Below, piece by piece: positions 35,001-47,029 of a DNA stretch of 60,000 nt (position 1 is its first letter; each line of letters starts with the position of its first letter). The position numbers and the translations under genes were made by a program. The notes below the pieces were generated by a model. It saw only the letters and a program-made list of their open reading frames with translations, made no database searches and was not told the DNA's origin. Source of the DNA: Polytrichum commune (Eukaryota; Streptophyta; Polytrichopsida; Polytrichales; Polytrichaceae); contig OX485804.1 in the NCBI GenBank assembly GCA_950295325.1, positions 25,360,001 through 25,420,000 of the forward strand. The letters run 5' to 3'.

Positions 35001-36297
35001 AGAATCCCACAATCAGCCACCCGTAGACCATGGAGATTGTGCCTCCATACGTGAGCCCCGTGTTAAACAGTGTCGTGATGCCTGTGAGGATGGAGATGAT
35101 GGCGAACGAGAACGCAAAATTGGAGATCACTCTGCACCGATTACATCAAAACATAAATCAGCAGCGCGTGGATTTTTTCTTCCAACTCGTATGTTTCCAA
35201 AGCTGTAGTTAGGAATGGAGGAGATTCATCCTGAGTGGAAATGCCTTAGTATGGGTACAACATTTTCTAAGGTGTGTTATAAAGCAACAATGTCAAGGGT
35301 TTTCTTGAATATTGTCACAGAAGAGAAGTTGTGAGGCACCATAAGAGGATCACATCCACACAGTTAGAAAAACACTAAAGAAATAGTTTCGGTCTTCCTA
35401 CAATGTGTTTGGAAGTAAAACCTTTGAAAATTCATCATAATTGCGAATCTCATTCTTTGGGATAGAGAACTTGATAGGATTGATTGAGTTTACAAATACC
35501 ATGAGTTGGTGGAAAGTGGCAAGCATAATGTGATCTTGAAGTGATCAAAATGTAAAAATGGCTCGCGAGGTGTATGAACTTTATGAGGTATCGACAATAG
35601 CAATGCATGATTTTTCATGATCAAGCTTTTGGAGCTGATAGACAATCTCAATGGCTTAGTTAACATCCTATAGTACACTATGAAGTCCTCACCCCCAAAT
35701 GACTTCATTCCCAAATAAAATCTCGCAGGGCATATGCACGAATTCATTCAAAGAGATTCCACTTGGGGCAAGTGCTTCAACTAGATTAAGCCTAATTCAA
35801 TGGCTTATCTTAATTGGACACCTATGTGTGGTTCTAAGAATGGACACCACTAAGGCATCAGCTTACAAAAAGTTAGGACTATGTGCTCAAAATTTGTTTA
35901 ACCATTCTAAGTTCAATAGTCAGCATAATTGGGAAGACCCACTTGATCATTTCATGACTCAGGCACTTTTGACTTTGAAAAGTCATAACAACAACAGGGG
36001 AGATTTAAAAACTCCATAAATTATTGCTGAAAATCTCACATCACATTCGCAGATCCTAGAAAATTTCTAACTCTGAAGTCCAAGCTGAGAATCACGGCAA
36101 ACAAGTATGACTAACCACTGAAGACACGTTTAGCTTAGTTGCGAAGAGCAAAGCGGGGTGAGAGATATCCAGAGAGAGAGAGAGAGAGCATACGAGAGGT
36201 CACGCTTGAGCTCCTGCTTGTATCCCAGCTCCGCCAAGCGCTGCTGCCCCGAATCCATGGCTGTCGTGGTATCCGCCAATTTCACGCCCTTCGCCAT
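29025..36297 (-). CDS. amino-acid permease, BAT1/GABA-permease type (APC superfamily), 8 exons, 527 aa
   Basis: Coding exons, minus strand: 36297-36194, 35131-34871, 33609-33591, 33178-32959, 32443-32262, 31695-31406, 30545-30416 and 29402-29025. All introns are GT-AG and all phases join, giving 1584 nt. The ATG at 36297 is the first in frame after an upstream TAA. The product is a membrane transporter of amino acids and related amines, the plant BAT1/GABP family (usually about 515 aa). Matching features, in order: YGGTISMVYGW and GEICSAFPTSGGLYYWS near the N terminus, SVDFSLAQLLQVIILL, LLMSQYTITGYDASAHM, VGWGYILG, FFCGMSSITSNSR, AFSRDGAMPL, SLGSLVAFQAMVSIATIGLY and WLVSARKWFKGP near the end. 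About 12 hydrophobic spans are expected. The family exchanges amino acids and GABA in mitochondrial or other membranes; substrate and location here are not shown by sequence. No broken residue was seen. It is the only intact host gene in the window. Confidence 0.93.
33591..33609 (-). other. 19-nt microexon (exon 3) of the transporter gene
   Basis: Exons 2 and 4 do not join in frame: exon 2 ends GGATG and exon 4 starts TGGGCGGTG. The family requires a short WxNxVGQW-like stretch here. On the minus strand the only fitting sequence is GTACAACGTTGTTGGCCAG, preceded by TGTAG and followed by GTCAGA, so it has proper splice signals. It encodes YNVVGQ with the split Trp codon completed. Adding 19 nt restores the phase exactly (104+261+19 = 384). 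Confidence 0.88.
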
Positions 36298-37443
36298 CTC
36301 GTCTTCCGATTCTGATTTACACCACAACAATTACTGAAGGTGTGTTTACTTTAGGATCCGGGTCCACGAAATTTGGGTCCAAATCAAAACACCTCTTAAA
36401 TGTGCCTTACTTTTGGACTCAAGATTGGTCCCAAGCTTGAAGATTGGTTTGTCAAACTCGGACGAATATAATTTTGAGTGGAGGTCGCCAAGATTTAGCA
36501 GGAAATTGATGTCACATTAGCGCACTTCATTTCTCCATACCTGGGACCCGGACCCTGATGTGCGCTCCTTGGTCCAAATTCTTGCTTTCGAGCAAAAAGT
36601 TCACTCGATTTTGGATTTCTTTGCTTTTGGACCCTAGTTGTATCGACCCTCACATGCACACGAAGACAACAACAACAAGTCTACCTGCTGCTCCGAGGAG
36701 AGAAATGCGCTCCTCGGCAGATATCGGAAGATGAGATAAGGAGTCACGCGAGCACGACATCGACAACTTCACCATCATCTCCCTCTGTCCATTGCCTCTC
36801 TCTCGCTCCAAAAATAATGTGAGATGCAAGTGGGACTGTGAAAGACAGGTGGGAGGTATCCGCGAGTTTTTTTGTTTGACGTGGTAACCCTACCTTGCGG
36901 AGAGCATGCGAGTCAGACGACAACACTAAAGTACTGTTACGCCCTGAATTAGCTTCTGGGGAAATGACGGAAAGTGAGTGGGGCCCGCGACGGAGGTTCC
37001 GAACTTACGATAGTACGTTTCCAATAACCGCGAGGCTAAATTATTCATGGAGAATCTTTTATAGTCAAGGCTGCAGTTAAGTGCGCACATGACTCTCTGT
37101 CGAAGACTAATAGTTGACAAGAAGTGCCACTTTGCTTACGAAGAGTCCCAAGCTGCCTAGTTACTAGTCACCTCTGGTACCACGTTCTATGCCATCTCAT
37201 CGTTGGCGCTTTGCACTCAACGGTCACAAAGTGCGAGGAATCTCCAGGTAGATCAGAAAGTCAACGACAGGTTAGGAGATGCGGAGCCCTCCGTTTGGGG
37301 TTTGAGGCAGCGAGAGAGAGATTAAACATCCAAACCTGACACAAGACATGTTACAGCTAGCACTGCACTCCATGGACGAACCAAAAACAAAGCGAAGACA
37401 AGCAAAGCAAGAAGAATGTGAGTGTCGCTTGTCCTCGACTGGA
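36298..37443. other. upstream region of the transporter gene
   Basis: It should contain the promoter and 5' UTR of the minus-strand gene. I could not point to a convincing TATA box. Short frames on both strands between 36744 and 37339 show no family features. Confidence 0.4.
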
Positions 37444-37780
37444 GCACAAGCTATTCACAAACGAGCGCACTTATGATGCACCACGGCGTCAATCCCTCCT
37501 CGGAGGTCAGTCACGCATGCTGCCTGCTTCTGTGGTCTCAGGAAGTGCTGATTCAACAGACTCTGAAACTGCAGGAGAGAAAGAGTTTTTTTATAAATAA
37601 ATCATAAATAAATAAAATACGAGCACATCAACGAGGATGCTTCATTTTTCTCGCAAGCACTGACAAACACAAGTTGTTCACAAGAGAGCGCATGATGCAG
37701 CACAGTGCCAATCACCCCTCGGAGGTCACTCAGGCATGGTGTGCTTATTTAAGATAAACTCTGAAACGACAGAGCTGACT
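37444..37780 (+). repeat. imperfect direct repeat, two copies about 224 bp apart
   Basis: CACAAGCTATTCACAAACGAGCGCA at about 37444 recurs as a variant at about 37668. Both continue with a TCGGAGGTCA block and later ACTCTGAAAC. Between them is an AT-rich stretch. No gene is evident. Confidence 0.65.
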
Positions 37781-37860
37781 TTGGAAACTTTTTTCAAAGC
37801 TTCAACTTCCTCTTTCCAGATGCCAAAACCTTCAAACTCTTCTTCATCGCAATGCAAGAG

Positions 37861-37884
37861 TGGGTGGGTGGGTGGGTGGGTGGG
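37861..37884 (+). repeat. (TGGG)6 microsatellite, G-quadruplex candidate
   Basis: Six perfect TGGG units in a row. Four or more G3 runs with 1-nt loops are sufficient for a stable parallel G-quadruplex in vitro; in vivo relevance is unknown. Confidence 0.9.
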
Positions 37885-40800
37885 AATTTTTCCTTGGACT
37901 CCTTCAGCTATTTTTTCAACATTCACATTTGTAATAAAGTCTTGCTTGCATGGTAAGTATATTTGTTTTCAAATATAGCTAAGTAGAGTATGTACATGGT
38001 GAGGCATCCACAAGTTGTGTATTGGACTAGGTTGCTTTCCAAGAATGTAATCCCATACTTACGCTTTCTATTTTTCAATGATATCCAACAATAAGGGTAC
38101 GAGTATGAATGTCTCATACCTTGGAAGTTCAAGCAAACTCCCTTTGCTTCACCACAAAGCATATGTAACATTGCCATAACCATTATGGAGCACTTACTAG
38201 GGTACAAGTTCCTAGTAACTTCATCCAGTAACATTGTCTTAAAACACTTGAGCACAGTACATCATCGTATGTGTTGAAAGTGTGAAGGGCATGCCTCACA
38301 CGTGCCCATACAACCAACCAACAAACATACACGATTTAGTCAGGTACACAAGGTAAATAGCAACACGACCCAGTTGTCATCCATGCATGTCACACACTCA
38401 TATCATAAGTCAAATGCATTGTAGTATTTCAAACTACTTCACTCATTGTAAATTGACAAATGAGTGTTCAAACATGTTCCTTTGCCATGATTGGGTTACT
38501 CCAAGCAGAATCCTCCTCTTGAAATTTTACCCTAACTCCTCCCATGTTTAGCACATATCTACTACATAAATAAGTATGAACAATGCGAGCACTTCCTCTC
38601 ACTTGCTTGAATGGTTACAAAGGAGGCTCTTCTAGGGTGCGAGGTTAATATTGGAGACCTTAACCATGATAAGTTCCCATAAACTCTATGCGTTAACGAT
38701 GGGTTACTTGCTTGAATTACGTCAATATCTTTGGTTATGCTACCATGTCCATCTACTATCGTGGTACATTTGTTTCACGATGAGTGTGATATTTTTCCAT
38801 GTGTGTAAAATTATAATCTTTTTCAACATAAATTATTTTTATTCAGAAAGTCTATTGCTAGGTGGTTTAATGGTTTTTTGAATGACTAGGCATTGAACGA
38901 GAGCTACAAACTTACAAAGGGAGTGGGAGAAAGAGATCAACGAGACTAATTCCGAGCTGGGGAAATGTTTGAGGTCCTTGAAGCCAACTTTTCGAAAGCA
39001 AAAGTTTCCTCACTAGGTGCAAGTGAAGGGCGTGCACTACACTGACGTCAATTGTGAAACAATGCGAATGAAAAGAGTGATGAAGGACCCAAATTGACCC
39101 CTTGAAGGCTCCGCCTACAATCATATGACAACGGGAATCGCCATAGCCCGCCCCCAAGCACGCACATTCTACATATATCGCGACACTTTCTGGCAAACTG
39201 AACAGAGCGACAGGACAGGAAGCACTGCGAAAAACCTCAAGATAATATGACTTGCCCCATTAACTCCTTCGCAGCGACACCTCCACTAATACCAAGCCAC
39301 TGATCACCATAGCTCCTCAAACAGACGCCCAGACAACCTCCGACATTTTGGCACGGGAAATCCCTCGCCATGCCGTCCATTCCTTGCAGGAAGTTGGCAC
39401 GCCGACCATAAAACCACCACACGCTCCACAATCTCCTAGTCGACATGCAACGACATGATACTGTAGTTCAAAAGCAGACCCAAAAAGCTCTGATGAAACA
39501 AGGCACTCACATTGGCAGCGGCGTCGAACGAATGAATCGGTGCAGTGGGAATCAGAATAGCCTCGCAACAAGTCGGGTGATGCACGTAGAGTGATCTCTC
39601 TCTCTATATATATATCTCTCTATATCTCTCTCTCTCTCTCCTCGCGCCGCCTTGTCAACGACCTCACTTACTTTAAAATATCACTTCACAGGAAGCCGTC
39701 CATGCATATTCCTTCAAGCTGCTAACTCAACAAGAAGTTGAGCAAGATGATGAAACCCCTTGGAAGTGACTGGCGGCTGGACGTATTAGAGGGAGCAACT
39801 TGAAAATGAGATTCGGGAGGAATCTCGTCGATCGAATTGAACCATTAGGCTGACGGCCATAAGTGCGAGAGAGAGAATGATCGGAGATTCTGGTGCATTT
39901 CCTGCGCACATGAATTGTGCCATTCTAGAATCTGGGAATCTCCCACCGGGAAATGTGCCATCCTAGAATCCGGTGATCTCCCACCCCAGATGTAACGGCG
40001 GACGTTGAACCTTCCCCTGCAAACTTTTAGGCTGGAATAAAGGCCCGGGCCCTGCGATCCACAGTCTTCCACAAAAATTTCAATTCTTTTTTTCAGCCCA
40101 AACAATAACGTTGTCTGTCCCGCCCGACTTCAAAGCCGCCGCTTTTCCACAAATCCCATATTGAGTGCACACCTCACTCTTTCAAGATCCAAAATCCACT
40201 TATGCCCCCTTCCCACTTGACTCTAGTTAAGACCCAAAGTATTTCCTAAAAACCGGGTAAAGCTCCCTCGGTTATAGCAGAGGCATCCGACTATCCCAAT
40301 GCACCTACAAGAACTTGCTCCGGAGATTTTCAAGTAGGTTTTAGTTAAGTAGCTTTCACACATGTTCATGGTTTTATCTACCAAGCAATGAATGTTGGGT
40401 AGTTTTTGTCCCATCCCCAAATGCCTTACTACTCACCTATCTTACCATCAGTGTTTGTTAATGAAGCTCCTCGTGCCCTCATAGCTAAGACTAAAAAGCA
40501 ACCAATCACAAGGGTGGGAGGCGACACTTTTAAAGTTCCTATATTCTTGCCTCATGTTTAGGTACCAATGGGAGGGTCGGTGGTTGAGGCTTAAAACCTC
40601 CACTTTTAAGCCATGCCGCATCATTTGCCACCTAGGCTCGGCATTAAAAAGAGCCGTATGTGTGAACCCTAGATAACTAAAACCGCTTTTAGACTAAAAC
40701 TACTTCTAACTAATGTCAAGTGGGAATGCCCCATTAGTTAAGTAACTCGAGCAAATGACAATGATTTCACTTTTGAAGGGAAATCGTCAATAAAGCATGC

Positions 40801-41267
40801 AATTAACTTGGAAGTTATGAATATTAAAAAAATTTCCATTATTATTGAGGTTATGAATTTATTTATTTAATTATTTAGCCTTTGTCATTTTGAAGTGAAC
40901 TTATCATGATGTGTTGATTTTACCTATTTCAATTTATGGTATTTTAATTAATGCCTTCTCCTTTCACAAGTATTCATACACATTCAAACTAATTAAACCT
41001 CAATGAGAAGTAAATGAGTGTAATTAAGCACAAGGCCTAAATTTCTACAAGTATTCATACTCAGTGAAACTAATTAAGACTAGTTAAGTGCAAGTAAGCA
41101 CTTACTTTTAACCACAATAAATGTTTCCAAAATCATTGGAAAGATCTACATTACAAAAACTATATAAAGGGAGGACTAGGAAACCTTATAAAACTTCATT
41201 TGGCCCCGTAAATCTTACATGAAGTACTCTCTCATTGTTACCTCATATTGTTACCTTTGGAATGTTA
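37885..41267. other. intergenic DNA with simple repeats
   Basis: No supported gene. A (CT)n/(AT)n stretch lies at 39593-39640. A 38-bp unit containing TGTGCCATYCTAGAATC is present twice at 39916 and 39954. A slightly GC-richer patch at 38900-40100 has minus-strand frames of up to 94 codons without recognisable features. Confidence 0.45.
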
Positions 41268-41545
41268 CTTGATGCTTGACACTTTTACTTGTGACTCGGA
41301 TACTTAAGACTTTCAATTGTAACTTGGATACTTGAGATTTTGCTTGTTACTTGAGACTTGAGACTTTTACTTGTGACTCGGATACTTGAGACTTTTACTT
41401 GTTACTTGATACTTGAGACTTTTACTTGGATACTTGAGATTTTACTTGTGACTCAGATACTTGAGATTCTTACTTGTGACTTGAATACTTGAAACTTTTA
41501 CTTTCTTTTCGAGAAATTAAGACTTTCACTTGTAACTTGAGAACT
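41268..41545 (+). repeat. minisatellite, unit about 28 bp
   Basis: Degenerate repeats of ACTTGTGACTCGGATACTTG followed by AGACTTTT, about eight copies, some shortened to 20 bp. Weaker ACTTGA-rich sequence continues to about 41900. Confidence 0.8.
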
Positions 41546-42877
41546 TGTAATTTTTACATGCAACCTTGTGAATTCAGATACTTGAGACAATTACTCAAGC
41601 TCTTAACTTGGCAACTTGGAGAGAAAATTTGAGATTGAGATTGAAGAGGAAATTTCAACAAGACGCTTAGAATTTCAAGTAAGACTAAATTGTGAAAATT
41701 GATCAACCAAATCAATTAACTTAGGAATTGAAATTTTCTAAAGCATGTGAGAATTGATCAACCTGATCAAATAACTTAGGAAATTGAGTTGCTTGGAACA
41801 TTTTGAAGAAATTGGTAACTTGAAACTTACAAAGAAATTCAAGGAATATGGATACTTAAAATTTTACTTGGGCATGAAATAAATCCAATACATTTGTATA
41901 CTTGAAACTATGTATTGGTGACTTGAGTAAGTAGTCAAATTAAATATTTGAACAAAGCAAAGCACATAAATCATGGAAAATTTACAAAGCCAAAAATTCA
42001 AAGCGACTTACTAAGAATTACACTTAAGTAAGATTAGATATTAAACTCTTCAAGTATACCCAAAGGACAGTATGAGGAATCTAGTTGACGGGAAAGAAGA
42101 TAATCATACAAAGAGACGTACTAAGGTGAAGGGAATATCATGCCAAACCCTCAAGTAGGTCAAGTCTCACATGCCCACATACTCAAAGATACTTCAAAAT
42201 TCACTTCAAATAAGTTACATTGTAGAAACTCGGTAGATTTAGTTTTGACAATTAGAACTATGTTTGACCACTTATGAGAAATTCTTAAATAAATAAATAA
42301 ATCAGTATTTGACAAGAATAATTCTCATCCTATGCTTTGAAAATTCATTGTAATTAAAATTTGTATCATGAAGGGAATATAAGCTTCTAAAATGCTCGAA
42401 ATGCCATGAAGGAGGGAAGAGGGTGGAAACATGGAAGAGTTTTAAGAGTTTAAGAGTTTGAAGAAGGTACCCCTCCCCACCACAAATAATACCAACATGA
42501 ATTTAAGTTCCAAATACTAACATACATGTTTCCACCTTTAAGGATTTTAAAATTGTGTGAAGTCTAATTCTAGGAGGAGTGATGTTCATGTAACCGGTCA
42601 TCTCCAAGTTACATCGTTTAGGGCTGAGGGTTGAAGCTAACCTCAACAAAGTTGGGTGGGCCAAGCAATGTTTTTCGGTCGAGTTCAAAAAAAATTAAAA
42701 AAAAATTGTCAGGGTTGCCTGAGGGGTTGCAGGTTGCAAGCACTGGGCCTTATCCCAACCTAGACCTCTCCCCCTAAAAGTTCACAGGGGGACATTTAAT
42801 GTCCATCAAATGTTATTATACCATATGACTCCCTCCTCTAGTTCTTCCTTTGTGAACAAATGAGAATGAGGGAATTA
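41546..42877. other. AT-rich intergenic DNA
   Basis: It includes an AAAT microsatellite near 42290 and no gene that I can support. Confidence 0.4.
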
Positions 42878-43276
42878 GGGCATGTTTACACTGAAGGCAT
42901 TGGGCCATGGCTCTTAAATGACCATGATATCTTGCTTTTCAAATGAAACCATAGAGAAGTCCATGGATCACATCCCAAAATCTTTTGGAGGACACAAGCC
43001 TTTAGCGTAAACCCAATTCCCCCTATAAATTCCATTAGACCTAACTTCAAGAGCCGTCCCAGAAAAAATCCCCTACAATACTGGCCAACATTATCCATAC
43101 TTGTCATGTGGCACTTTATGTAGATATTTCATTCACCGAAGGTGTTATGGGTTGTGGTCCAAAACTATCCTCATGTAAAACCTAAAGCGGGGGCTCATGA
43201 CACTCTCAACCAATGAGAATTAAGGGATTCTCAAGAGCCATGGCCTAATCATTACGGCTTTCGTGTATATAAGCCC
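42878..43276. mobile_element. MITE-like repeat with imperfect terminal inverted repeats, 399 bp
   Basis: The left end starts GGGC and reaches GGCCATGGCTCTT after about 38 bp. The right end, complemented, also starts GGGC and reaches GGCCATGGCTCTT after about 44 bp, with related sequence between. No clear target duplication was found. The superfamily is unassigned. Confidence 0.45.
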
Positions 43277-44169
43277 TCGATGTTCTCCCTCTCTATTAAG
43301 ACACATTTAGTCATGCAAAAAAATGTCATATTAACCAAAAGTCGTATTCTTGTTAATATGACATTTTGGCCTCAAATGTCATACCTTCAAGGTTTTTTAA
43401 AGAAAATTGGCCTATTCCAATATGAGATGTCATTTGTATACAAAAATGAACATTCATATGTATGATAAAACATTTGTATTGAAGAAATATGCTCACAACA
43501 ATTCCCAATATAACTCAATGCTCACAACGTCCCCTAAGGTTTCCCTGCATGATTCCAAGTACTAATCACATATGAACCTTGAAATACATGTGGATCCCAC
43601 CAACTATGCACATTCATCATCTCTATTATATGACAAATTGGACCCTTAAAAAACATATTACAAGCGTCGTAGTCGTAATAGTAGTATGGAGGTAAATTAA
43701 CTTTGGAAAGACTTCTCAATGGAAAGTGCATCTATAGTTGAAGTACTAGGATTTAAGTGTACTTGGATTTATGCATGAATTTCGGACAACTCCAACCACC
43801 AATATGACGTACGCTAGATTGCAAAACTATACAAATATGTTGGGTTGACGAACATAGAATACAAACATTCAAAGTTGTGGTGGTTGTGTTGTTGCTTTTG
43901 TTGATGTCATTTGATGTAATGCCCCCACAAGTGCACATCCATTATTATTTTTGGACAAGTTGTTTGTCCAAATATAATCTTATGTCAGTTGAGGTGTTAC
44001 ATAATTGAGTGTCATAACATGGAGTTTAGATTGCATCGTAGACGAACGTACCTCTCATACATCCAACATAAGTTCTTGATCCCCTAGAGGTTTGTTGCCG
44101 ATTCATCTCAAATGACATCAAGTAAACTAATTCCGGGTCTTTGAATTTAATGTTAAATATGTGTCAAAT
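43277..44169. other. intergenic DNA, possibly further SDR pseudogene debris
   Basis: Beyond the recognisable SDR fragment the minus strand loses similarity. A segment near 44040-44060 reads RGTFV on the minus strand, which could be an SDR remnant but is too short to rely on. Confidence 0.3.
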
Positions 44170-44324
44170 CAACTAAACAAAACTGCGATTCACTCTCAAA
44201 ATCGTTCCAACGGAGTTCACCACGATGTGGATCGTTCCAAATGCTTCATTTGCCTTATCAAAGAGTGCTTTCATTGCGGCTATGGCATTTCCTTCGCAAT
44301 TAGGTCAACAACTTCTTCCACGGC
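44170..44324 (-). pseudogene. SDR pseudogene, downstream fragment
   Basis: Minus strand, right after the repeat boundary: EEVVDLIAKE, then with a small deletion ALFDKANEAFGTIHIVVNS. This is the part of a classical short-chain dehydrogenase/reductase that follows the first Rossmann unit, including the NAG-like strand (here VNSVG). Sequence decays after 44170. It continues the fragment at 45956-46098 once the 1631-bp repeat and one ACGGC copy are removed. Confidence 0.75.
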
Positions 44325-44449
44325 TGTGAGGCCAAACCCACCACCCTTAAGCGTCCTAGTCCGGGTGATGGTTTTGAGAATCACATGTATTGTTTGTGTA
44401 TTGAAAATGCTCCCTTCACATCCCAAAGTATTCATGTCATCTTAATTCA

Positions 44450-44617
44450 CCGTGCTTTATTAATGTTAGCCTCTTGGCTTATGGTAAAGTTTGATTTCTC
44501 AAGAGTCCAACCCGCGGCTTTGGCCACACATGCCCTCAAGGAAATTCCCCTTGCACCCTTAGTATTGACTTCCTTTGTCTGGCCATCGCTAGAGTTGTTA
44601 ACATTCTCCATCACTTG
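44450..44617 (-). pseudogene. short conserved frame of the 1.65-kb repeat family (copy B)
   Basis: It begins MENVNNSSDGQ on the minus strand and holds the block shared with copy A, ACVAKAAGWTLEK. It ends at a TGA after NINKAR, with a second TGA after IKMT; copy A stops directly after KMT. The product is unknown. Confidence 0.4.
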
Positions 44618-44883
44618 TGCACTTGATTTATTTAATATAGAGGATGCAAGCGTTGAAAAATGCTATTCTCTATAACCAATAGTAAGTACACTTTGCTAGT
44701 GAAGGCCACACATGCCAAGCAAGCCTAATGTGACTAGCTACTTATCTATGAGCTAATTAAGTTGTCTACCTACTAGGCAATCTTACTTACAACTGGTACC
44801 CATTAGTTAATGAGTAAATGCCACCTTGCTTACTTCCACTAATTAGCTACCCATTGTAGCTTCATGTGTATGTGTTAATAACC

Positions 44884-45260
44884 AAGCCCTCCCGGCTGCT
44901 TGCACCTCTGCTGCTGAAAGTAACCAGTCTAGGTAACCAGCTCCCAGCTGCTTGCAGCTCTGCTGCCGAATGTAGCCCAGTTGGGGTAAACCAGCTCCCA
45001 GCTGCTTGCAGCTCTGCTGCCGAATGTAGCCCAGTCTGGGGTAAACCAACTCCCAGCTGCTGCCGAATGTAGCCCAGTCTGGGGTAAACCAACTCCCAGC
45101 TGCTTGCAGCTCTGCTGCCGAATGTAGCCCAGTCTGGGGTAAACCAACTCCCAGCTCTGCTGCCGAATGTAGCCCAGTCTGGGTAACCAACTCCCAGCTG
45201 CTTGCAGCTCTGCTGCCGAATGTAGCCCAGTTGGGGTAAACCAGCTCCCAGCTGCTTGTC
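44884..45260 (+). repeat. 54-bp tandem array in copy B
   Basis: The unit contains CAGCTGCTTGCAGCTCTGC, TGCCGAATGTAGCCCAG and GGGGTAAACCAACTCC. About seven copies are present, some shortened. All three minus-strand frames stay open because the unit length is a multiple of three and lacks stops; the predicted repetitive peptides (AAELQAAGSW) are probably not real proteins. Confidence 0.9.
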
Positions 45261-45955
45261 TAACTATTAAACTAGCCACCCCACACCACTAATTAAGACT
45301 TCCACTAAATTCAAGATAATCTTTCAACTAACCAACCAATCCCAACCTCCTAATTCTAAATGTTTAACTACCTAATCCCTAACATTATGTCTAATCCTAA
45401 GAGCTTACCCCAAGTGTGAGAGTGAGAGATAGAGCTTAACTAATTAACTTCACTAAAACTAATAACCTACACACGTGGCTCAAGCTCTTAAAGACTTGCT
45501 CCCTTGAGAGCGCTTGATGGAGAGAGTGGTAAATGAGAGAGAAAACACCTTAAGTAGCAAAGAGGGAGAAAGGGAGAGAGGGAGAGAGAGGTGAGGATAG
45601 GGTGAGAGGATTAGCACCTCCAATCACAATCCCTTAACCTTCACCTCTAAAGTAGGGACTAATCCCCATCCACCAAGCTTCCTTCTTCCTAAACTAACAA
45701 GGTGGATCCAAAAGTGGGCATTTAACCCGCGGAGCTCACCTTGCTTCACCTTACCCCCTACTCACATTATCAAGGCATATTCTTATTGAAATCAAACCTT
45801 GAAATAATCACACAACACCACCTAATGCCTAAAGTTAAATCCACACCACACTTCACTCTTTTTATGTTTTGTGAATAATCATAACACATCAAAGTCAAAC
45901 TAAAATTGGTTTCGAAGAGTTAATCACCACATGTGGGCACCATTTTGGGCTCACA

Positions 45956-46098
45956 ACGGCTTTCTCGTTGCTTGAGTAGTTCACCACAACTTTTGCTCCT
46001 TGCCTCGCTAATGCCATAGAAATTGCTCGCCCAATCCCTTGAGAGCCTCATGTGACAATCGCCGTCTTGCCCGCCAGATTCAAAATAGGGCTTGTCAT
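45956..46098 (-). pseudogene. SDR pseudogene, N-terminal fragment
   Basis: From an ATG at 46098 the minus strand reads MTSPILNLAGKTAIVT, stop, GSQGIGRAISMALARQGAKV, then VVNYSSNEKA. This is the start of an NAD(P)-dependent short-chain dehydrogenase with the TGxxxGIG nucleotide-binding motif. The first Gly of the motif is replaced by TGA. The fold and the VNYSS stretch suit the plant NADPH-dependent aldehyde reductase-like group, but the subgroup is an inference. The gene is broken by the stop, by the 1631-bp insertion at the ACGGC site, and by downstream decay. Confidence 0.8.
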
Positions 46099-46451
46099 TC
46101 TACACCCCATACTAACCTTCAACAAAAGTTCCACAAATACAAAGTCCAAATAATGCAGCAGTAATTGATCAATAATCAATCAAACGGATGCAAAGTTCTA
46201 GATGCTTGGAATTGCAAAGGACGTAAAATAGAGCAAACCCTGCACCACGCCAATTGATTTATTCCCTTCATCAAATTTTTCAAAAAACAGAGTCCAAATG
46301 CAACGCTAAACCATCGATGTTCAATCAAATGCGAATATTTGAGCAACGATTGGAACTGCGGAGGATGAGAATCGAGTGAAAATCTGAGCTGTAGAGGAGA
46401 GAAATTTTTATCCTTTTCATAGCCAAGGACAACATGGAGAAGAAGGCACTC
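46099..46451. other. 5' flank of the SDR pseudogene, no gene seen
   Basis: AT-rich with no recognisable frame. Confidence 0.4.
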
Positions 46452-46862
46452 TCTCTACAAGGAAGGAGGGTCCACTTTGACATGTGGCCTATGGCATAAA
46501 AAACTTTCATGTTGGAGTTTTGAGCTCTGTGACATATTTCTTGCATGTGTGGGAGTTATGTCACTTTAATGTCATTCAAAAGGTCCGTGCACTACAAGGA
46601 ACACTACTAGGAAGGGGGTCCTTTTCCACACCACAAGGATAGTAAAATCAACATTTTTTTGAAACCAAGACACATGTCATGAAGGTTGCAGCATACCGTC
46701 ATCCTTGTAGTGGAAGGAGGGTCACTTTGACATGTGGCCCATGACATAAAAAACTTTCATGTTGGAGTTTTGAGCTCCACGCTTGACTTTTGAGCTCCGT
46801 GACATATTTCTTGCATGTGTGGGAGTTATGTCATTTTAATGTCATGCAAAAGGTCCGTGAAG
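46452..46862 (+). repeat. 150-bp direct repeat around a CACTA-type end
   Basis: The segment 46452-46598 recurs at about 46705-46862 with a 25-bp insertion (both have ACTTTGACATGTGGCC and AACTTTCATGTTGGAGTTTT). The piece between them is bounded by CACTACAAGGA (46590) and TCCTTGTAGTG (ending 46709), itself an inverted pair. The left TIR of the element at 46602 lies inside it. Confidence 0.7.
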
Positions 46863-47029
46863 GAGTGTTCTATTTTTATTTAGTTTTATAAATCTTCTAG
46901 CTAGGTCTAGACCTAGATGTGAATCACCTTCTTCATTAACTATTAAGGTAGGAAAGAGGCAATTACCGCATATAAGTGTATCTTTCATTCATCTGACATT
47001 AAAGCATTGTAATAGTACATCGTAAATAA

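Larger units (their letters stand above)
44325..45955 (-). mobile_element. 1.63-kb repeat, copy B (TGTGAG...CTCACA ends, 5-bp TSD) inside an SDR pseudogene
   Basis: It starts TGTGAGGCCAAA and ends GGGCTCACA; the end complemented reads TGTGAGCCCAAA, so 11 of the first 12 bases are inverted repeats. ACGGC flanks both sides (44320-44324 and 45956-45960). The flanking SDR sequence is continuous across it, which independently confirms both boundaries. It shares with copy A the small frame with ARGISLRACVAKAAGWTLEK (minus strand, about 44617-44450), and the right-hand 350 bp ending TGTGGGCACCATTTTGGGCTCACA-like. The middle holds a 54-bp tandem array. No integrase or transposase was seen. Confidence 0.85.

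Noticed and set aside
44843-45279. Minus-strand frames of 115-116 codons with repeated AAELQAAGSW-like peptides
   Set aside because: They only translate the 54-bp tandem array, whose length is a multiple of three; all three frames stay open, so coding is not supported.
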